DNA of 64,000 nt from Variovorax sp. MHTC-1 (GCF_003984645.1 NZ_RWKI01000008.1:1-64000); one strand, 5' to 3'; shown: positions 44,992-59,052, numbered from the stretch's first letter. Translations and numbers: made by a program. Notes: generated from the sequence alone by a model not told the origin.

Positions 44992-45894
44992 TGCGTGGAC
45001 TCCTTGCTCTCGCGCGCTGCGCTCGATGGCCCGCTGGTAGCCCGCATGCAGCGCCTGGAAGACCGGGCCGGGACGTCCCGATCCGATAGGCTGGCCGTCG
45101 AGCGTGACCACCGGCAGCACTTCCTTGCTGGCCGAGGACAGCAGCAGTTCGTCGGCGCCGAAGACTGCGTCGCGTGCGATGCGGCGCAGCGAGAAGGGGA
45201 AGTTCGCCTCGGCGCAGATGCGCTCTATGAGGCCGTAGCGGATGCCCGTGAGCACCAGCTCGTCCTTGGGCGGTCCGTAGACCGCGCCGTCCTTCACCAC
45301 CCAGACGTTGCTCGACGATGCCTCGCTGAGCCAGTCGCCGCGGAACATGATGGTCTCGGCCGCGCCGGCCTCGACGCTGATCTGCCGCGCCAGCACCGCG
45401 CCCAGCAGGCTGGTGCTTTTGATGTGCGCCTTCTGCCAGCGGAAGTCGTGCGCGCTCACGCAAGCGACGCCCTTGGCGCGCATCGCTTCGGACACCGGCT
45501 TCATCGGGTTCAGCATGACGAACACGGTGGGCACGAGGCCCTGCACCATCGCATGCTCGCGCGGGGCCACGCCGCGCGTGACCTGGATGTAGATGGCCTG
45601 CACGGCCGCGCGCTCGGAAGGCGGGCTGGCCTCGACGAGATGCATCGCGATCGCGCGCCATTGCGCATGCGTCAACGGATTGGCGATCTGCAGCTCGCCC
45701 AGCGAGCGGTCGAGCCGCGCCATGTGCTCCTCGAAGCAGAAAGGCACGCCGCCGTAGACCGGCACCACTTCATAGACGCCGTCGCCGAAGATGAAGCCGC
45801 GGTCGAGCACGCTGACCTTGGTGTCGCGAAGAGGCTCGTAGCTGCCGTCGAGGTAGCAGAGGGAGTCGGGGATGGCGTCGGCGATCGGGTGCAT
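44989..45894 (-). CDS. Class IV PLP aminotransferase (D-alanine/branched-chain type)
   Basis: A 301-residue fold-type IV aminotransferase, usually annotated as D-amino-acid transaminase. N-terminal motif VLDRGFIFGDGVYEVV, Schiff-base lysine in KAHIKSTSLLG and the cofactor-phosphate loop ASSSNVWVV are visible. D-Ala and branched-chain specificities cannot be told apart with confidence. In related genera it heads the lipB/lipA operon next to a D-Ala-D-Ala carboxypeptidase gene, which is absent here. Confidence 0.87.
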   Translation of the reverse strand: MHPIADAIPDSLCYLDGSYEPLRDTKVSVLDRGFIFGDGVYEVVPVYGGVPFCFEEHMARLDRSLGELQIANPLTHAQWRAIAMHLVEASPPSERAAVQAIYIQVTRGVAPREHAMVQGLVPTVFVMLNPMKPVSEAMRAKGVACVSAHDFRWQKAHIKSTSLLGAVLARQISVEAGAAETIMFRGDWLSEASSSNVWVVKDGAVYGPPKDELVLTGIRYGLIERICAEANFPFSLRRIARDAVFGADELLLSSASKEVLPVVTLDGQPIGSGRPGPVFQALHAGYQRAIERSAREQGVHA

Positions 45895-46013
45895 AGGAGA
45901 TTATGGTGGGGCCACTCCGGCGCTTTCCAACTGCTGTGCGCTTGCCGCAGCGCGGGGCAAGGATGTTTTGCGAGCGCGGCTCGGAACATGGCGGAGAGCC
46001 ATGGGTTTTTACT

Positions 46014-46019
46014 TATAAT
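46014..46019 (+). promoter_or_regulatory. -10 element of the atp operon promoter
   Basis: A perfect TATAAT lies 48 bp before atpI in the 172-bp gap shared with the divergent aminotransferase gene. The position of a -35 hexamer is not clear (GCGGAG at the 17-bp distance is a poor match), so an activator or extended contact may help. Confidence 0.5.
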
Positions 46020-46066
46020 CAATGGCTTTGTAGAAATTCTGGGTCGTCATCCGGGCTTCATTCGAA

Positions 46067-46567
46067 ATGAAAACAATCGCCCGCGATGTGAGAGAGAGGG
46101 AAGTCCGAGAGGACGCTCAAGACCCGGATGCTGACTTCAAGCCGTTGACCGCCGAAGAGGCCCAGCGGCTGCGCGAAAAGAAGCCGTCGATCTCGCCTTG
46201 GCGCGTGATTGCGGTTCAGATCGGAGCGGGGCTGCTGGTGGCGTTGGCCGCCTGGGGCCTGACGGGGAGGCAAAATCTGGGGTGGTCCGCCGGATACGGC
46301 GCACTGGCAGTGGTCATTCCCGCTGCGGTGTTCGCGCGGGGGCTCACCGGAAGGTTTTCTTCCCTGAATCCGGGCACTGCGGTGTTCGGATTCTTCTTGT
46401 GGGAAATGGTCAAGATGGCCTTGACGGTGGCGATGCTGATCGCCGCGCCAAGGCTGGTAACGGCGCTGAGCTGGCCGGCGATGCTGGTCGGCCTGGTGGT
46501 GACAATGAAGGCGGCGTGGGTGGCAGTGATGCTGGCTCCCAGGCGCTTGAAACTTAAAGACGAGTAA
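46067..46567 (+). CDS. atpI: ATP synthase subunit I
   Basis: A 166-residue membrane protein that aids assembly of the c-ring in some bacteria but is not part of the finished enzyme. Four hydrophobic helices follow a long charged N-terminal tail (about 45 residues). The helix segments GYGALAVVIPAAVFARG and FFLWEMVKMALTVAML are AtpI-like. First gene of the atp operon; only 3 bp separate its stop from atpB. Confidence 0.9.
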   Translation: MKTIARDVREREVREDAQDPDADFKPLTAEEAQRLREKKPSISPWRVIAVQIGAGLLVALAAWGLTGRQNLGWSAGYGALAVVIPAAVFARGLTGRFSSLNPGTAVFGFFLWEMVKMALTVAMLIAAPRLVTALSWPAMLVGLVVTMKAAWVAVMLAPRRLKLKDE

Positions 46568-46570
46568 CGG

Positions 46571-47428
46571 ATGGCTGCTGAAAACGCTGCGGAACATGGT
46601 CAGACCGCTGGTGAATACATCGTTCACCACTTGACGCATCTTCAGAGCTCCAAGCCGACGGGCGTCGCCGACCTCTCGGTCTTCAACTTCGACTCCTTGT
46701 TCTTCTCGATCCTGCTCGGCGTGCTGGGCTGCTGGGTGCTGTGGTCGGCCGCGCGCAAGGCCACCTCGGGCGTGCCGGGCCGATTCCAGGCTGCGGTCGA
46801 AATCCTGGTAGAAGTGGTCGACCAGCAGGCCAAGGGCATCGTCCACAACGCCAACAGCCGCAAGTTCGTGGCACCGTTGGCGCTCACGATCTTCGTGTGG
46901 ATCTTCCTGCTCAACGCGATGGACCTGCTGCCCGTCGATCTGCTGCCCTGGATCTGGGGTCTGATCCATGGCGATCCGCACCATGCCTATCTGCGCGTGG
47001 TTCCCACGGCCGACCTCTCGGTGGCCATGGGCATGTCGGTCTCGGTGCTGCTGATCTGCCTGTACTACAACGTCAAGATCAAGGGCCTGGGCGGCTGGAT
47101 CCACGAGCTGTTCACCGCGCCCTTCGGCAACCACTGGGCGCTCTATCCCTTCAACTTCGCGATGCAGATGATCGAGTTCATCGCCAAGACCGTCTCGCAC
47201 GGCATGCGTCTGTTCGGCAACATGTATGCCGGCGAACTGATCTTCCTTCTGATCGCACTGATGGGCGGCGCCTGGACGCTGTCGGCCACGGGCGTGTTCC
47301 TCGCGCTCGGCCATGTCGTCGCGGGCACCGCGTGGGCCATCTTCCACATCCTGATCATCACGCTGCAGGCCTTCGTCTTCATGATGCTGGCGCTGGTGTA
47401 CGTGGGCCAGGCGCACGATCACCACTGA
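46571..47428 (+). CDS. atpB: ATP synthase F0 subunit a
   Basis: A 285-residue membrane subunit forming the proton half-channels against the c-ring. The essential arginine lies in [16 protein letters not shown], and further conserved polar positions lie in [10 protein letters not shown] at the end. It follows atpI and precedes atpE across 63 bp whose T-rich sequence may lower or set c-subunit translation. Confidence 0.96.
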   Translation: MAAENAAEHGQTAGEYIVHHLTHLQSSKPTGVADLSVFNFDSLFFSILLGVLGCWVLWSAARKATSGVPGRFQAAVEILVEVVDQQAKGIVHNANSRKFVAPLALTIFVWIFLLNAMDLLPVDLLPWIWGLIHGDPHHAYLRVVPTADLSVAMGMSVSVLLICLYYNVKIKGLGGWIHELFTAPFGNHWALYPFNFAMQMIEFIAKTVSHGMRLFGNMYAGELIFLLIALMGGAWTLSATGVFLALGHVVAGTAWAIFHILIITLQAFVFMMLALVYVGQAHDHH

Positions 47429-47755
<327 letters not shown>

Positions 47756-47804
47756 TCGGGGACCCGGCTTCTCGTCGGATCGAATCCCAAAGAGAGGGTG
47801 AAAA

Positions 47805-48275
47805 GTGAGCATTACCGGTACCCTGATCGTCCAGATGATCGTGTTCCTGATTCTTGTCGGGTTCACGATGAAGTTCGTGTGGCCGCCGATCGCCAAGGCG
47901 CTGGATGAGCGTGCCCAGAAGATCGCCGATGGCCTGGCTGCTGCCGACAAGGCCAAGGCCGCGCTGTCCGATGCGGACAAGCGGGTGGAAGTCGAACTGG
48001 GCAAGGCGCGCAACGAGTCCGCGCAACGTCTTGCCGATGCCGAACGTCGTGCGCAGGCCATCGTTGAAGAGGCCAAGGCCCGCGCCACGGAAGAAGGCAA
48101 CAAGATCGTCGCAGCCGCCCGTGCCGAAGCCGAGCAGCAGGCCGTGAAGGCGCGCGAGACCCTGCGCGAGCAGGTGGCCGCGCTGGCCGTCAAGGGCGCC
48201 GAGCAGATCCTGCGCAAGGAAGTGAATCCGGCCGTGCACGCCGATTTGCTCGCCCGCCTGCAGACCGAACTCTGA
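47805..48275 (+). CDS. atpF: ATP synthase F0 subunit b
   Basis: A 156-residue stalk protein: one N-terminal membrane helix (about 4-25) and a long charged coiled coil rich in Ala, Glu, Lys and Arg that clamps F1. The start is GTG 47805, preceded by AGAGAGGG (47791-47798). It lies between atpE and atpH in standard order. Confidence 0.96.
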   Translation: MSITGTLIVQMIVFLILVGFTMKFVWPPIAKALDERAQKIADGLAAADKAKAALSDADKRVEVELGKARNESAQRLADAERRAQAIVEEAKARATEEGNKIVAAARAEAEQQAVKARETLREQVAALAVKGAEQILRKEVNPAVHADLLARLQTEL

Positions 48276-48283
48276 TCGAAGCC

Positions 48284-48814
48284 ATGGCAGAACTCGCCAC
48301 CATTGCACGTCCTTATGCCGAAGCGCTGTTCAAGGCGTCTTCGTCGGACCTCGCGGGCGCCGGCGCCTGGCTCGAAAAAGTCGCCGCCATCGCCGCCAAC
48401 CCCGAGCTCCAGCAGTTCGCGGACAACCCCAAGGTCACGCCCGAGCAGGTGCTCGGCGTCATCGCCGGCGCTTACGGCGCTGCGTTGCCGGCTGCCGCCA
48501 ACAACTTCCTGATGGCCCTGCTCGAGAACGGGCGCTTTTCCGCGCTGCCGGAAATCGCGAAGCAGTTCCGGGCCCTGGCGAATGCGCAAAGCGGTTCGTC
48601 CGACGCCGTCGTATACAGCGCCTTCCCGATCGATGCGGCAGCGCTGAATGGCGTTGCTGCGGCGCTTGAAAAGCGCTTCGGCCGCAAGCTGCAGATCTCG
48701 GTCCAGCAGGAGCCGGCCCTGATCGGCGGCATTCGTGTGGTGGTGGGTGACGAGGTGCTCGACACCTCCGTCAAAGCGCGCCTCGAACAAATGAAAGTTG
48801 CGCTGGCAGCCTGA
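48284..48814 (+). CDS. atpH: ATP synthase F1 subunit delta
   Basis: A 176-residue subunit that joins the b stalk to the top of F1. It starts [16 protein letters not shown], as in the family, and ends with the conserved [23 protein letters not shown] segment. It is 8 bp after atpF and 36 bp before atpA. Confidence 0.96.
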   Translation: MAELATIARPYAEALFKASSSDLAGAGAWLEKVAAIAANPELQQFADNPKVTPEQVLGVIAGAYGAALPAAANNFLMALLENGRFSALPEIAKQFRALANAQSGSSDAVVYSAFPIDAAALNGVAAALEKRFGRKLQISVQQEPALIGGIRVVVGDEVLDTSVKARLEQMKVALAA

Positions 48815-48850
48815 GGCCGTCAGCCCTTACAAAGAAAGAAGGAAAGAGTC

Positions 48851-50404
<1,554 letters not shown>

Positions 50405-50422
50405 TCGACCCAAGGAGTCCCA

Positions 50423-51298
50423 ATGGCAGCTGGTAAGGAAATCCGCGGCAAGATCAAATCGGTGGAGAACACCAAGAAGATCACCAAGGCCATGGAAATG
50501 GTGGCCGCGTCGAAGATGCGCAAGGCGCAGGAACGCATGCGCGCCGCCCGCCCCTACAGCGAGAAGATCCGCAACATCGCGGCCAATCTCGGCCAGGCGA
50601 ACCCGGAGTACACGCACGCCTTCATGAAGGTCAACGACGTGAAGGCCGCGGGCTTCATCGTCGTGACGACCGACAAGGGCCTGTGCGGTGGCATGAACAC
50701 CAACGTGCTGCGCGTCGTGACGACCAAGCTGCGCGAGCAGCAGTCGGCCGGTGTCGCCATCGAGGCGGTGGCGATCGGCAACAAGGGCCTGGGTTTTCTG
50801 AACCGCATCGGCGCCCGCGTGGTCTCGCATGTCACCCAGCTGGGCGACACGCCGCATCTCGACAAGCTGATCGGCCCGGTCAAGGTGCTGCTCGACGCAT
50901 ACGCTGAGGGCAAGCTCAGCGCGGTCTATCTCTGCTACACCAAGTTCATCAACACGATGCGCCAGGAGTCGGTGGTCGAGCAGCTGCTGCCGCTGGCCGC
51001 CGAATCGATGAAGATGGAAAAGGGCCAGCACTCCTGGGACTACATCTACGAGCCCGATGCCCAGAGCGTGATCGACGAACTGCTGGTGCGCTACGTCGAA
51101 TCGCTGGTGTACCAGGCGGTGGCCGAGAACATGGCGTCGGAGCAGTCGGCGCGCATGGTCGCGATGAAGTCTGCCACCGACAACGCCGGCAACGTGATCG
51201 ACGAGCTCAAGCTGGTCTACAACAAGACCCGCCAGGCCGGCATCACCAAAGAGCTGTCGGAGATCGTTTCGGGCGCTGCGGCGGCCGCAGGCGTCTGA
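50423..51298 (+). CDS. atpG: ATP synthase F1 subunit gamma
   Basis: A 291-residue rotor shaft. The N-terminal helix ([31 protein letters not shown]) and the C-terminal helix ([24 protein letters not shown], split here for description) are the coiled coil that turns inside alpha3beta3, with the GLCGG motif between. CAAGGAG (50411-50417) is the ribosome-binding site. Confidence 0.97.
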   Translation: MAAGKEIRGKIKSVENTKKITKAMEMVAASKMRKAQERMRAARPYSEKIRNIAANLGQANPEYTHAFMKVNDVKAAGFIVVTTDKGLCGGMNTNVLRVVTTKLREQQSAGVAIEAVAIGNKGLGFLNRIGARVVSHVTQLGDTPHLDKLIGPVKVLLDAYAEGKLSAVYLCYTKFINTMRQESVVEQLLPLAAESMKMEKGQHSWDYIYEPDAQSVIDELLVRYVESLVYQAVAENMASEQSARMVAMKSATDNAGNVIDELKLVYNKTRQAGITKELSEIVSGAAAAAGV

Positions 51299-51332
51299 AG
51301 ACCTTCGGTCCTTCGACCTCAACCAGAATTAA

Positions 51333-52766
<1,434 letters not shown>

Positions 52767-52784
52767 GGCGCCATAGGAATCCAG

Positions 52785-53204
52785 ATGGCAAACACCATTC
52801 ACGTCGACGTGGTCAGTGCCGAGGAGTCCATCTTCTCGGGCGAGGCCAAGTTCGTCGCGCTGCCCGGCGAAGCCGGCGAGCTCGGTATCTATCCGCGCCA
52901 CACGCCGCTGATCACGCGCATCCGTCCGGGGGCGGTTCGTATCGAGACGGCCGACGGCGGCGAGGAATTCGTCTTCGTGGCCGGCGGCATCCTGGAAGTG
53001 CAGCCCAGTACCGTGACCGTGCTGTCCGACACCGCGATCCGCGGCAAGGACCTCGACGACGAGAAGGCCAGCAAGGCGAAGGCCGCGGCCGAGGAAGCGC
53101 TCAAGAACGCCAAGAGCGACATCGACATCGCGCTCGCCCAATCCGAACTGGCCGTGATGGCGGCCCAGATCGCGGCGCTGCGCAAGTACCGGCAGAAGAA
53201 GTAG
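52785..53204 (+). CDS. atpC: ATP synthase F1 subunit epsilon
   Basis: A 139-residue subunit coupling gamma to the c-ring and, in many bacteria, inhibiting ATP hydrolysis through its C-terminal helices. The N-terminal beta sandwich ([31 protein letters not shown]) and helical C-terminus (about 90-135) are both complete. Last gene of the operon. Confidence 0.96.
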   Translation: MANTIHVDVVSAEESIFSGEAKFVALPGEAGELGIYPRHTPLITRIRPGAVRIETADGGEEFVFVAGGILEVQPSTVTVLSDTAIRGKDLDDEKASKAKAAAEEALKNAKSDIDIALAQSELAVMAAQIAALRKYRQKK

Positions 53205-53210
53205 CAGCAC

Positions 53211-53262
53211 GTAGAGGCGCTTCGCGCCTCTCGCAGCGCAGCCCGGCGCGCCGGGCCTCTAC
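53211..53262. terminator. Alternative hairpins between atpC and the convergent hydrolase
   Basis: AGAGGCGC (53213-53220) pairs with GCGCCTCT (53224-53231). GCCCGGCG/CGCCGGGC forms a second palindrome (53241-53256). GTAGAGGC (53211-53218) can instead pair with GCCTCTAC (53255-53262), enclosing everything. There is no T run. The element lies 6 bp after the atpC stop and its end includes the hydrolase stop, so it may serve both strands as a 3' end or processing signal. Confidence 0.5.
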
Positions 53263-54032
53263 TTGGATTGACGAACAGCGTCCAGGATCACCTGCGCCAC
53301 CTTGGCGGGCTGCGACTGGTGCGGCACGTGGCTGGTGTTCAGCGCAGTGACGCGGGCACCGATCTTCTTGGCCATCTCACGCTGGAGATCCGGCTGGATC
53401 ATGTGGTCTGCAGTGGCGACCACATACCACGAAGGCTTGGTCTTCCACGCCGCTGTCGAGACCTTCTGTTCGAAGGCCTTGCTGTGGATCGGTCCTTGCG
53501 TGGCGGTCATCACGGCGGTTCTCGAGGCCGGCAGGTCCTGCGCGAAATGCTTGCTCACCCCTTCCGGCGTCAGCCGCAGGAAGCCCCCTGAGTCCGCGCT
53601 GATGTGGGCGAAGCCGGGCGCCGGTGGGTGGTTCTTGCCGATCTCGCCTGCGATTTGCCCGGCGTCTGGTGCGAACGCCGCCACGTACACGAGCGAAGCA
53701 ACCTTTTCGGCGGCGCCGGCCTCCGTGATGACGACGCCACCCCAGGAATGCCCGACCAGGACCACCTTGCCGGGCTGCGCATCGATGGCTCTTCGCACCG
53801 CGGCTACGTCATCCTCCAGCGAGGTGAGCGGGTTCTGGACCGAGACGACGTGCACCCCCTCGGCCTGTAGCAGCGGAATGACCTTGTCCCAGTCCGAACC
53901 GTCGGCAAAGGCGCCGTGCACCAGGACTACGTTGGCGTCGGAGGAGGCCGGGCCCGCTGCGCTGGCCGAGAAGGAAAGTCCAGCGAAAAGGGTCATCGCG
54001 GCCGCGGACCGCAGGCGTCGAGAAAGCTGCAT
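53259..54032 (-). CDS. Secreted alpha/beta hydrolase
   Basis: A 257-residue hydrolase with a Sec signal peptide cleaved near ASA-AGP. The oxyanion segment is VLVHGAFADGS, the nucleophile elbow GHSWGG, and the catalytic histidine probably in NTSHVPHQSQP. This is the group often annotated as periplasmic esterase or salicylate-esterase-like; the substrate is unknown. It converges on atpC and is divergent from the ROK regulator. Confidence 0.85.
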   Translation of the reverse strand: MQLSRRLRSAAAMTLFAGLSFSASAAGPASSDANVVLVHGAFADGSDWDKVIPLLQAEGVHVVSVQNPLTSLEDDVAAVRRAIDAQPGKVVLVGHSWGGVVITEAGAAEKVASLVYVAAFAPDAGQIAGEIGKNHPPAPGFAHISADSGGFLRLTPEGVSKHFAQDLPASRTAVMTATQGPIHSKAFEQKVSTAAWKTKPSWYVVATADHMIQPDLQREMAKKIGARVTALNTSHVPHQSQPAKVAQVILDAVRQSK

Positions 54033-54136
54033 GAAGGTTCTGCCTTGAAGTGAAAGGGCCGCGATTGTGGCGTCGGGTCACATGCGTGCGGCCGGCTCGC
54101 GTCATTTCGCGAGATTTTCATTTGGCCCAAAATTGA

Positions 54137-54178
54137 CCGAAGTTCAATCTTGTTCGGCTGAAGCCAGGCGCCTAGTAT
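54137..54178 (+). promoter_or_regulatory. Promoter and possible operator of the ROK gene
   Basis: TTGTTC (54150-54155) and TAGTAT (54173-54178) are 17 bp apart, a fair sigma-70 promoter. CCGAA (54137-54141) and TTCGG (54153-54157) form an inverted repeat with an 11-nt spacer that overlaps the -35, a possible ROK autoregulatory site. Confidence 0.42.
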
Positions 54179-54241
54179 TCGCCTTCGCCCGAACCGTGGG
54201 AGAGACACACGGGCGACGAAGAACACTGGAGACACAAGCGC

Positions 54242-55444
54242 GTGGCACGTTGGAACGGCCTCACTGCCGACGAGATGCGACTGCTGGAGACGACCTTCTG
54301 GTCGGCCGGCGGCTCGCGCCATGGCATGGCCGAAAAGCTGGGCTTCTCCAAAAGCAAGGCCAATGCGCTGATCGCCGGCCTGGTCGACCAGGGCTTGCTT
54401 GCCGAGGCTGGCCTGCAGCGCTCCTCGGGCGGCCGCCGGGCCGAAAACCTCCAACTCCATGCCGGGCTCGGCGTGCTGGTCGGCGTGGACATCGGCGCCA
54501 CCAGCCTCGACGTCGCCGTGCTGCGGCCCGACCTGACGGTGCTGGCCCAGCATGCGGAGCCTGCCGACGTGCGCGAAGGCCCGGGCGTGGTGCTGGCCCG
54601 CGTGCGCGTGCTGATGCGCGAGCTGCTGGGCCGATGCGGCTTCGAGCCGAAGCAGGTGATCGGCATCGGCATCGGCGTGCCGGGGCCGGTCAACTTCGAG
54701 ATCGGCCAGCTGGTGAACCCGCCGTTGATGCCGGCCTGGGACAGTTTCTCGATCCGCGACTACTTGCGCGAGGACTATGCGGCCCCGGTCTTCGTCGACA
54801 ACGACGTCAACCTGATGGCGCTGGGTGAGCTCTGGCGCCTGAAGCGCTCGCTCTCCAACTTCCTCGTCATCAAAATCGGCACCGGCATCGGCTGCGGCAT
54901 CGTGTGCCATGGCGAGGTGTACCGCGGCGCAGCCGGCTCGGCCGGCGACGTCGGCCACATCTGCGTCGACCAGGAAGGCCCGCGCTGCCACTGCGGCAAT
55001 GTCGGCTGCGTGGAGGCCATGGCGGCCGGCCCGGCCATCACGCGCATGGCGGTGCAGGCTGCGGAAGCCGGCGAGAGCGCCGCGCTGGCCGAGCGGCTGC
55101 GCGCGCAGGGCCGCATCGACGCCGTCGACGTCGGCCAGGCCAGCCGCGCCGGCGATGCGGCGGCCAACGCGATCGTGCAGCACGCCGGCAACCTGATCGG
55201 CCAGATGCTGGCCTCGATCGTCAACTTCTTCAACCCGTCGCACGTGTTCATCGGTGGCGGCATCACGCGCATCGGGCCGCTGTTTCTCGCGGCGCTGCGG
55301 CAAAGCGTGTACCAGCGCTCGCTGGCACTCTCGACACGGCATCTCGAGATTCAGTACACGCCGCTCGGCACCCAGGCCGGGCTGATCGGCGCCGGCGTGC
55401 TGGCCATGCACGAGACGCTCAAGGTTCGCGGGGTCGCGCCATGA
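54242..55444 (+). CDS. ROK family regulator/sugar kinase homolog
   Basis: A 400-residue protein with an N-terminal winged helix (about 8-60; GMAEKLGFSKSKANALIAGLVDQGLL) joined to a ROK kinase fold. The kinase part has VGVDIGATSLDVAV, VDNDVNLMALGE and the zinc motif CHCGNVGC. This is the NagC/Mlc/XylR architecture, so it most likely represses the downstream sugar importer and senses its sugar. The start is GTG 54242. Its stop overlaps the ABC ATPase ATG by 4 nt. Confidence 0.88.
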   Translation: MARWNGLTADEMRLLETTFWSAGGSRHGMAEKLGFSKSKANALIAGLVDQGLLAEAGLQRSSGGRRAENLQLHAGLGVLVGVDIGATSLDVAVLRPDLTVLAQHAEPADVREGPGVVLARVRVLMRELLGRCGFEPKQVIGIGIGVPGPVNFEIGQLVNPPLMPAWDSFSIRDYLREDYAAPVFVDNDVNLMALGELWRLKRSLSNFLVIKIGTGIGCGIVCHGEVYRGAAGSAGDVGHICVDQEGPRCHCGNVGCVEAMAAGPAITRMAVQAAEAGESAALAERLRAQGRIDAVDVGQASRAGDAAANAIVQHAGNLIGQMLASIVNFFNPSHVFIGGGITRIGPLFLAALRQSVYQRSLALSTRHLEIQYTPLGTQAGLIGAGVLAMHETLKVRGVAP

Positions 55445-56958
55445 CGCAGCAGCAGCCCAAGCGCAGCGTCGCCGTCGAATTCGAGCAGGTGGTGAAGGCC
55501 TTCGGCCCGGTGCAGGTGCTGCACGGGGTGAGCTTCGCCATCGAGCCGGGGCGCGTCTACGGCTTGCTCGGCGAGAACGGTGCGGGCAAGTCCACATTGA
55601 TGAAGATCCTCGCCGGCTACGAATCGATCACCGGCGGCGTCGTGCGCGTGAACGGCGAGCCACAGCGCTTCGGCAGCTCGCGCGATGCGGAAGCGCTCGG
55701 CATCGTGCTGATCCACCAGGAGTTCAATCTCGCCGAGGATCTGAGCGTGGCGCAGAACATCTTCCTCGGCCACGAGAAAAGGAAGGGCTGGCTGCTCGAC
55801 GACGCCGCAATGGAGCGTGAAGCCGCCGCCGCGCTCGCGCAGGTCGGCCTCCAGGTCGACCCGCGCACCAAGGTGCGCCGCTTGATCGTCGCCGAGAAGC
55901 AGCTGGTCGAGATCGCGAAGGCGGTCTCGCGCCATGCGCGTCTCCTGATCATGGACGAGCCGACCGCCACGCTCACGCCCGGCGAGACCGAGCGCCTGTT
56001 CAAGCTGATCGCGCAGCTGCGCGCCGACGGCGTCACCGTCGTCTACATCTCGCACAAGCTCGACGAGGTCGAGCGCATCACCGACGAAGTGGTCGTGATG
56101 CGCGACGGCCGCTTCGTCACGCGCGCGCCGACCGCCGAACTCACGCGCCACCAGATGGCCAACCTGATGGTCGGCCGCGAGCTCGCCGATCTCTATCCGC
56201 CGCGCGATGTCGTAGTCGCGGACGCGGCGCCTGCGATGCAGGTGCGCAACTTCTCCGTACCGGGCTGGGCCGAAGATGCGAGCTTCGAGGTGCGCCCCGG
56301 CGAGATTCTCGGCTTCGCCGGCCTGGTCGGCGCCGGCCGCACCGAGCTCTTCGAAGGACTGATGGGCCTACGACCCGCGAGCGGCAGCGTCGAGATCCAG
56401 GGCCGCGCGGTGCAGCTGCGCAACCCGCGCGACGCCGCCAAGCACGGCTTCACCTACCTCAGCGAAGACCGCAAGGGCAAGGGCCTGCATGTGCACCTCG
56501 GCCTGCGCCAGAACCTCACGCTGATGGCGCTCGAGCGCTATGCGACGCCGTGGCTGCATCCCGAAGCCGAACGCAGTGCGCTCGCCGCAGCCGTCAAGGA
56601 CTACGGCATCCGCACCGGTGACCTCGACGCGCGCGCCTCGTCGCTCTCGGGCGGCAACCAGCAGAAGCTCGCGCTCGCCAAGGTGCTGCAGCCGCAGCCC
56701 AAGGTGGTGGTGCTCGACGAGCCCACGCGCGGCGTCGACGTCGGCGCCAAGCGCGACATCTATTTCCTGATCCAGAAGCTCGCCCGCGAAGGGCTGGCCG
56801 TGATCGTCGTCTCGTCGGAGCTGATGGAGCTGATCGGCCTATGCCACCGTGTCGCGGTGATGCGCGCCGGCCGGCTCGTCACGACGCTCCAGGCCGACCA
56901 ACTGACAGAAGAGGAGCTCATCGCTCATGCCACCGGAACCGCAACAAGCCACGCCTGA
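55441..56958 (+). CDS. Ribose-type sugar ABC ATPase (two-domain)
   Basis: A 505-residue ATPase of the RbsA/XylG/MglA class with two nucleotide-binding halves. The first has GENGAGKST and [12 protein letters not shown], the second a degenerate Walker A (GLVGAGRTE) but an intact LSGGNQQK signature and [13 protein letters not shown]. Such asymmetry is normal for the class. The first half's signature reads RRLIVAEKQ, without the SGGQ core. The 3' end overlaps the permease gene by 32 nt. Confidence 0.92.
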   Translation: MTQQQPKRSVAVEFEQVVKAFGPVQVLHGVSFAIEPGRVYGLLGENGAGKSTLMKILAGYESITGGVVRVNGEPQRFGSSRDAEALGIVLIHQEFNLAEDLSVAQNIFLGHEKRKGWLLDDAAMEREAAAALAQVGLQVDPRTKVRRLIVAEKQLVEIAKAVSRHARLLIMDEPTATLTPGETERLFKLIAQLRADGVTVVYISHKLDEVERITDEVVVMRDGRFVTRAPTAELTRHQMANLMVGRELADLYPPRDVVVADAAPAMQVRNFSVPGWAEDASFEVRPGEILGFAGLVGAGRTELFEGLMGLRPASGSVEIQGRAVQLRNPRDAAKHGFTYLSEDRKGKGLHVHLGLRQNLTLMALERYATPWLHPEAERSALAAAVKDYGIRTGDLDARASSLSGGNQQKLALAKVLQPQPKVVVLDEPTRGVDVGAKRDIYFLIQKLAREGLAVIVVSSELMELIGLCHRVAVMRAGRLVTTLQADQLTEEELIAHATGTATSHA

Positions 56959-57961
56959 GGCCGGCACGGCCGCAGGCGCCGCGCATCGCAGCGAAAGCAA
57001 GCCGCGCTGGACCGAGCGCCTGCACGGGCTCGGCCCGGTCATCGGCCTGGTGCTGCTGTGCATCGCCGGCACCTCGCTCAACAGCGACTTCGCCACTGTC
57101 GACAATGCGATGAATGTGCTCACGCGCACCGCCTTCATCGGCATCATCGCGGTGGGCATGTGCTTCGTGATCATCTCCGGCGGTATCGATCTGTCGGTGG
57201 GTTCGATGGCGGCTCTGATCGCGGGCTGCGTAATCATGTTCATCAACGCAATGGGCCCGATGTTCGGCTCGCCATTGCTGGCCGTGATGCTCGGAGCGCT
57301 GCTCGCGGTGGTGCTGGGCGCGGTCTTCGGCCTCGCGCACGGCCTGCTCATCACCAAGGGGCGCATCGAGCCCTTCATCGTGACGCTGGGCACGCTGGGC
57401 ATCTTCCGCGCCTACCTGACCTACTTCGCCGACGGCGGCGCGCTCACGCTCGACAACGAGCTGTCGGACCTCTACGCGCCGGTCTACTACGCGAGCCTGC
57501 TGGGCATCCCGGTGCCTGTATGGGTGTTCCTGATCGTCGCGATCATCGGCGGCGTGATCCTGAACCGCACTGCCTACGGCCGCTACGTGCAGGCCATCGG
57601 CTCGAACGAGCAGGTCGCGCGTTATGCGGCGGTCGGCGTCGACGGCGTGAAGATCCTGACCTACATGCTGCTCGGTGTCTGCGTCGGCATTGCGACGCTG
57701 CTCTACGTGCCGCGCCTGGGCTCGGCGTCACCCACCACCGGCCTGTTGTGGGAGCTCGAAGCCATCGCCGCGGTCATCGTCGGCGGCACCGCGCTCAAGG
57801 GCGGCGCGGGCAGCATCACAGGCACGGTGATCGGCGCCATCCTGCTCTCGGTGATCAGCAACATCCTGAACCTCACCAGCATCATCAGCGTGTACCTCAA
57901 CGCTGCGGTGCAGGGCATCGTGATCATCGTCGTCGCCTTTCTTCAGCGAGGCAGAAGATGA
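56927..57961 (+). CDS. Ribose-type sugar ABC permease
   Basis: A 344-residue inner-membrane permease of the RbsC class with about ten helices after a polar N-terminal tail of 30 residues. Class signatures are [19 protein letters not shown] and [19 protein letters not shown]. It starts 32 nt inside the ATPase gene. A 128-bp structured intergenic element separates it from the binding-protein gene. Confidence 0.92.
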   Translation: MPPEPQQATPEAGTAAGAAHRSESKPRWTERLHGLGPVIGLVLLCIAGTSLNSDFATVDNAMNVLTRTAFIGIIAVGMCFVIISGGIDLSVGSMAALIAGCVIMFINAMGPMFGSPLLAVMLGALLAVVLGAVFGLAHGLLITKGRIEPFIVTLGTLGIFRAYLTYFADGGALTLDNELSDLYAPVYYASLLGIPVPVWVFLIVAIIGGVILNRTAYGRYVQAIGSNEQVARYAAVGVDGVKILTYMLLGVCVGIATLLYVPRLGSASPTTGLLWELEAIAAVIVGGTALKGGAGSITGTVIGAILLSVISNILNLTSIISVYLNAAVQGIVIIVVAFLQRGRR

Positions 57962-58089
57962 GCCCCCGGCTTTTCACTCGCTGCGCTCGTGTAACTCCAC
58001 CCCCCGAGGCGGAGGCGCGGCCGCCTTGGGGCGGCCCGGCGGCGGCCGCTAGTCGCTCATTTCCTTTTTCAACCACGGAGACAACAAGC
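57962..58089. repeat. GC-rich dispersed element between permease and binding protein
   Basis: This gap holds no gene. It reads as a CCCCCCGAGGCGGAGG block, a CGCGGCCGCC block and a CCTTGGGGCGG block with overlapping self-complementary parts. From memory, near-identical elements are scattered between genes in Variovorax and relatives. It may set the usual imbalance between membrane subunits and abundant binding protein by stabilising or blocking the 3' end. Confidence 0.5.
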
Positions 58090-59052
58090 ATGAATCTCAT
58101 CACTCGACGCATCGCACTCACCGCCGTCGCAGCCGCGAGCTTCGCGGCCTTCCCGACGCTCGCTGCAGAGAAGGTCAATCTCGGCGTCTCGATCCCCGCC
58201 GCCACGCACAGCTTCATGGGCGGCATCAACTACTGGGCCAATCAGGCGAAGAAGGATCTCGAAAAGCAGCACAAGGATCTCAAGATCACGATCAAGACGG
58301 CGGCCAACGCGCCCGAGCAGGCCAACCAGCTGCAGGACCTGTCGACCGTGACCAAGATCAACGCGCTGGTGATCTTCCCCTTCGAATCGGCCGCGCTCAC
58401 CAAGCCGGTGGCCCAGGTCAAGGCCAAGGGCACCTACGTCACCGTGGTCGACCGCGGCCTGACCGACACCAGCGCGCAGGACGCGTATGTGGCCGGCGAC
58501 AACACCGCCTTCGGCAAGATCCCGGCCGAGTACATCGCGAAGAAGCTGAACGGCAAGGGCAACATCGTCGCGCTGCGCGGCATCGCCACCACGCTGGACA
58601 ACGAGCGCATGGACGCCTTCAACAGCGTGCTCAAGAACTACCCCGACATCAAGCTGCTCGACGCCAAGTACGCCAACTGGAACCGCGACGATGCCTTCAA
58701 GGTCACGCAGGACTACCTGACGCGCTTCAAGAACATCGACGCCATCTGGGCTGCCGACGACGACATGGCGGTGGGCGTGCTCAAGGCCATCGAGCAAGCC
58801 AAGCGCGACGACATCAAGATCATCTTCGGCGGCGCCGGCGCCAAGGGCATGGTCAAGACCATCCTCGACGGCAAGGACAAGCGCATCGACGCCGACGTGA
58901 GCTACTCGCCCAAGTTCATCTACGACGCGATCAAGCTCACGGCCGAAGCGCGCCTGAAGGGCGAGAAGCTGCCGGCGACGACCATCATCCCGTCGGTGCT
59001 GATCACCAAGGAAAACGCCAAGGACTTCTACCACCCGAATTCGCCGTTCTAA
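58090..59052 (+). CDS. Ribose-type sugar-binding periplasmic protein
   Basis: A 320-residue receptor with a Sec signal (cleavage near LAA-EKV) and a type I two-lobe fold of the RbsB/YtfQ class. Features include [23 protein letters not shown] and [14 protein letters not shown]; acidic and aromatic residues around the cleft suit a pentose, hexose or inositol, but the ligand is not predictable. ACGGAGACAAC before 58090 is the ribosome-binding site. Confidence 0.91.
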   Translation: MNLITRRIALTAVAAASFAAFPTLAAEKVNLGVSIPAATHSFMGGINYWANQAKKDLEKQHKDLKITIKTAANAPEQANQLQDLSTVTKINALVIFPFESAALTKPVAQVKAKGTYVTVVDRGLTDTSAQDAYVAGDNTAFGKIPAEYIAKKLNGKGNIVALRGIATTLDNERMDAFNSVLKNYPDIKLLDAKYANWNRDDAFKVTQDYLTRFKNIDAIWAADDDMAVGVLKAIEQAKRDDIKIIFGGAGAKGMVKTILDGKDKRIDADVSYSPKFIYDAIKLTAEARLKGEKLPATTIIPSVLITKENAKDFYHPNSPF

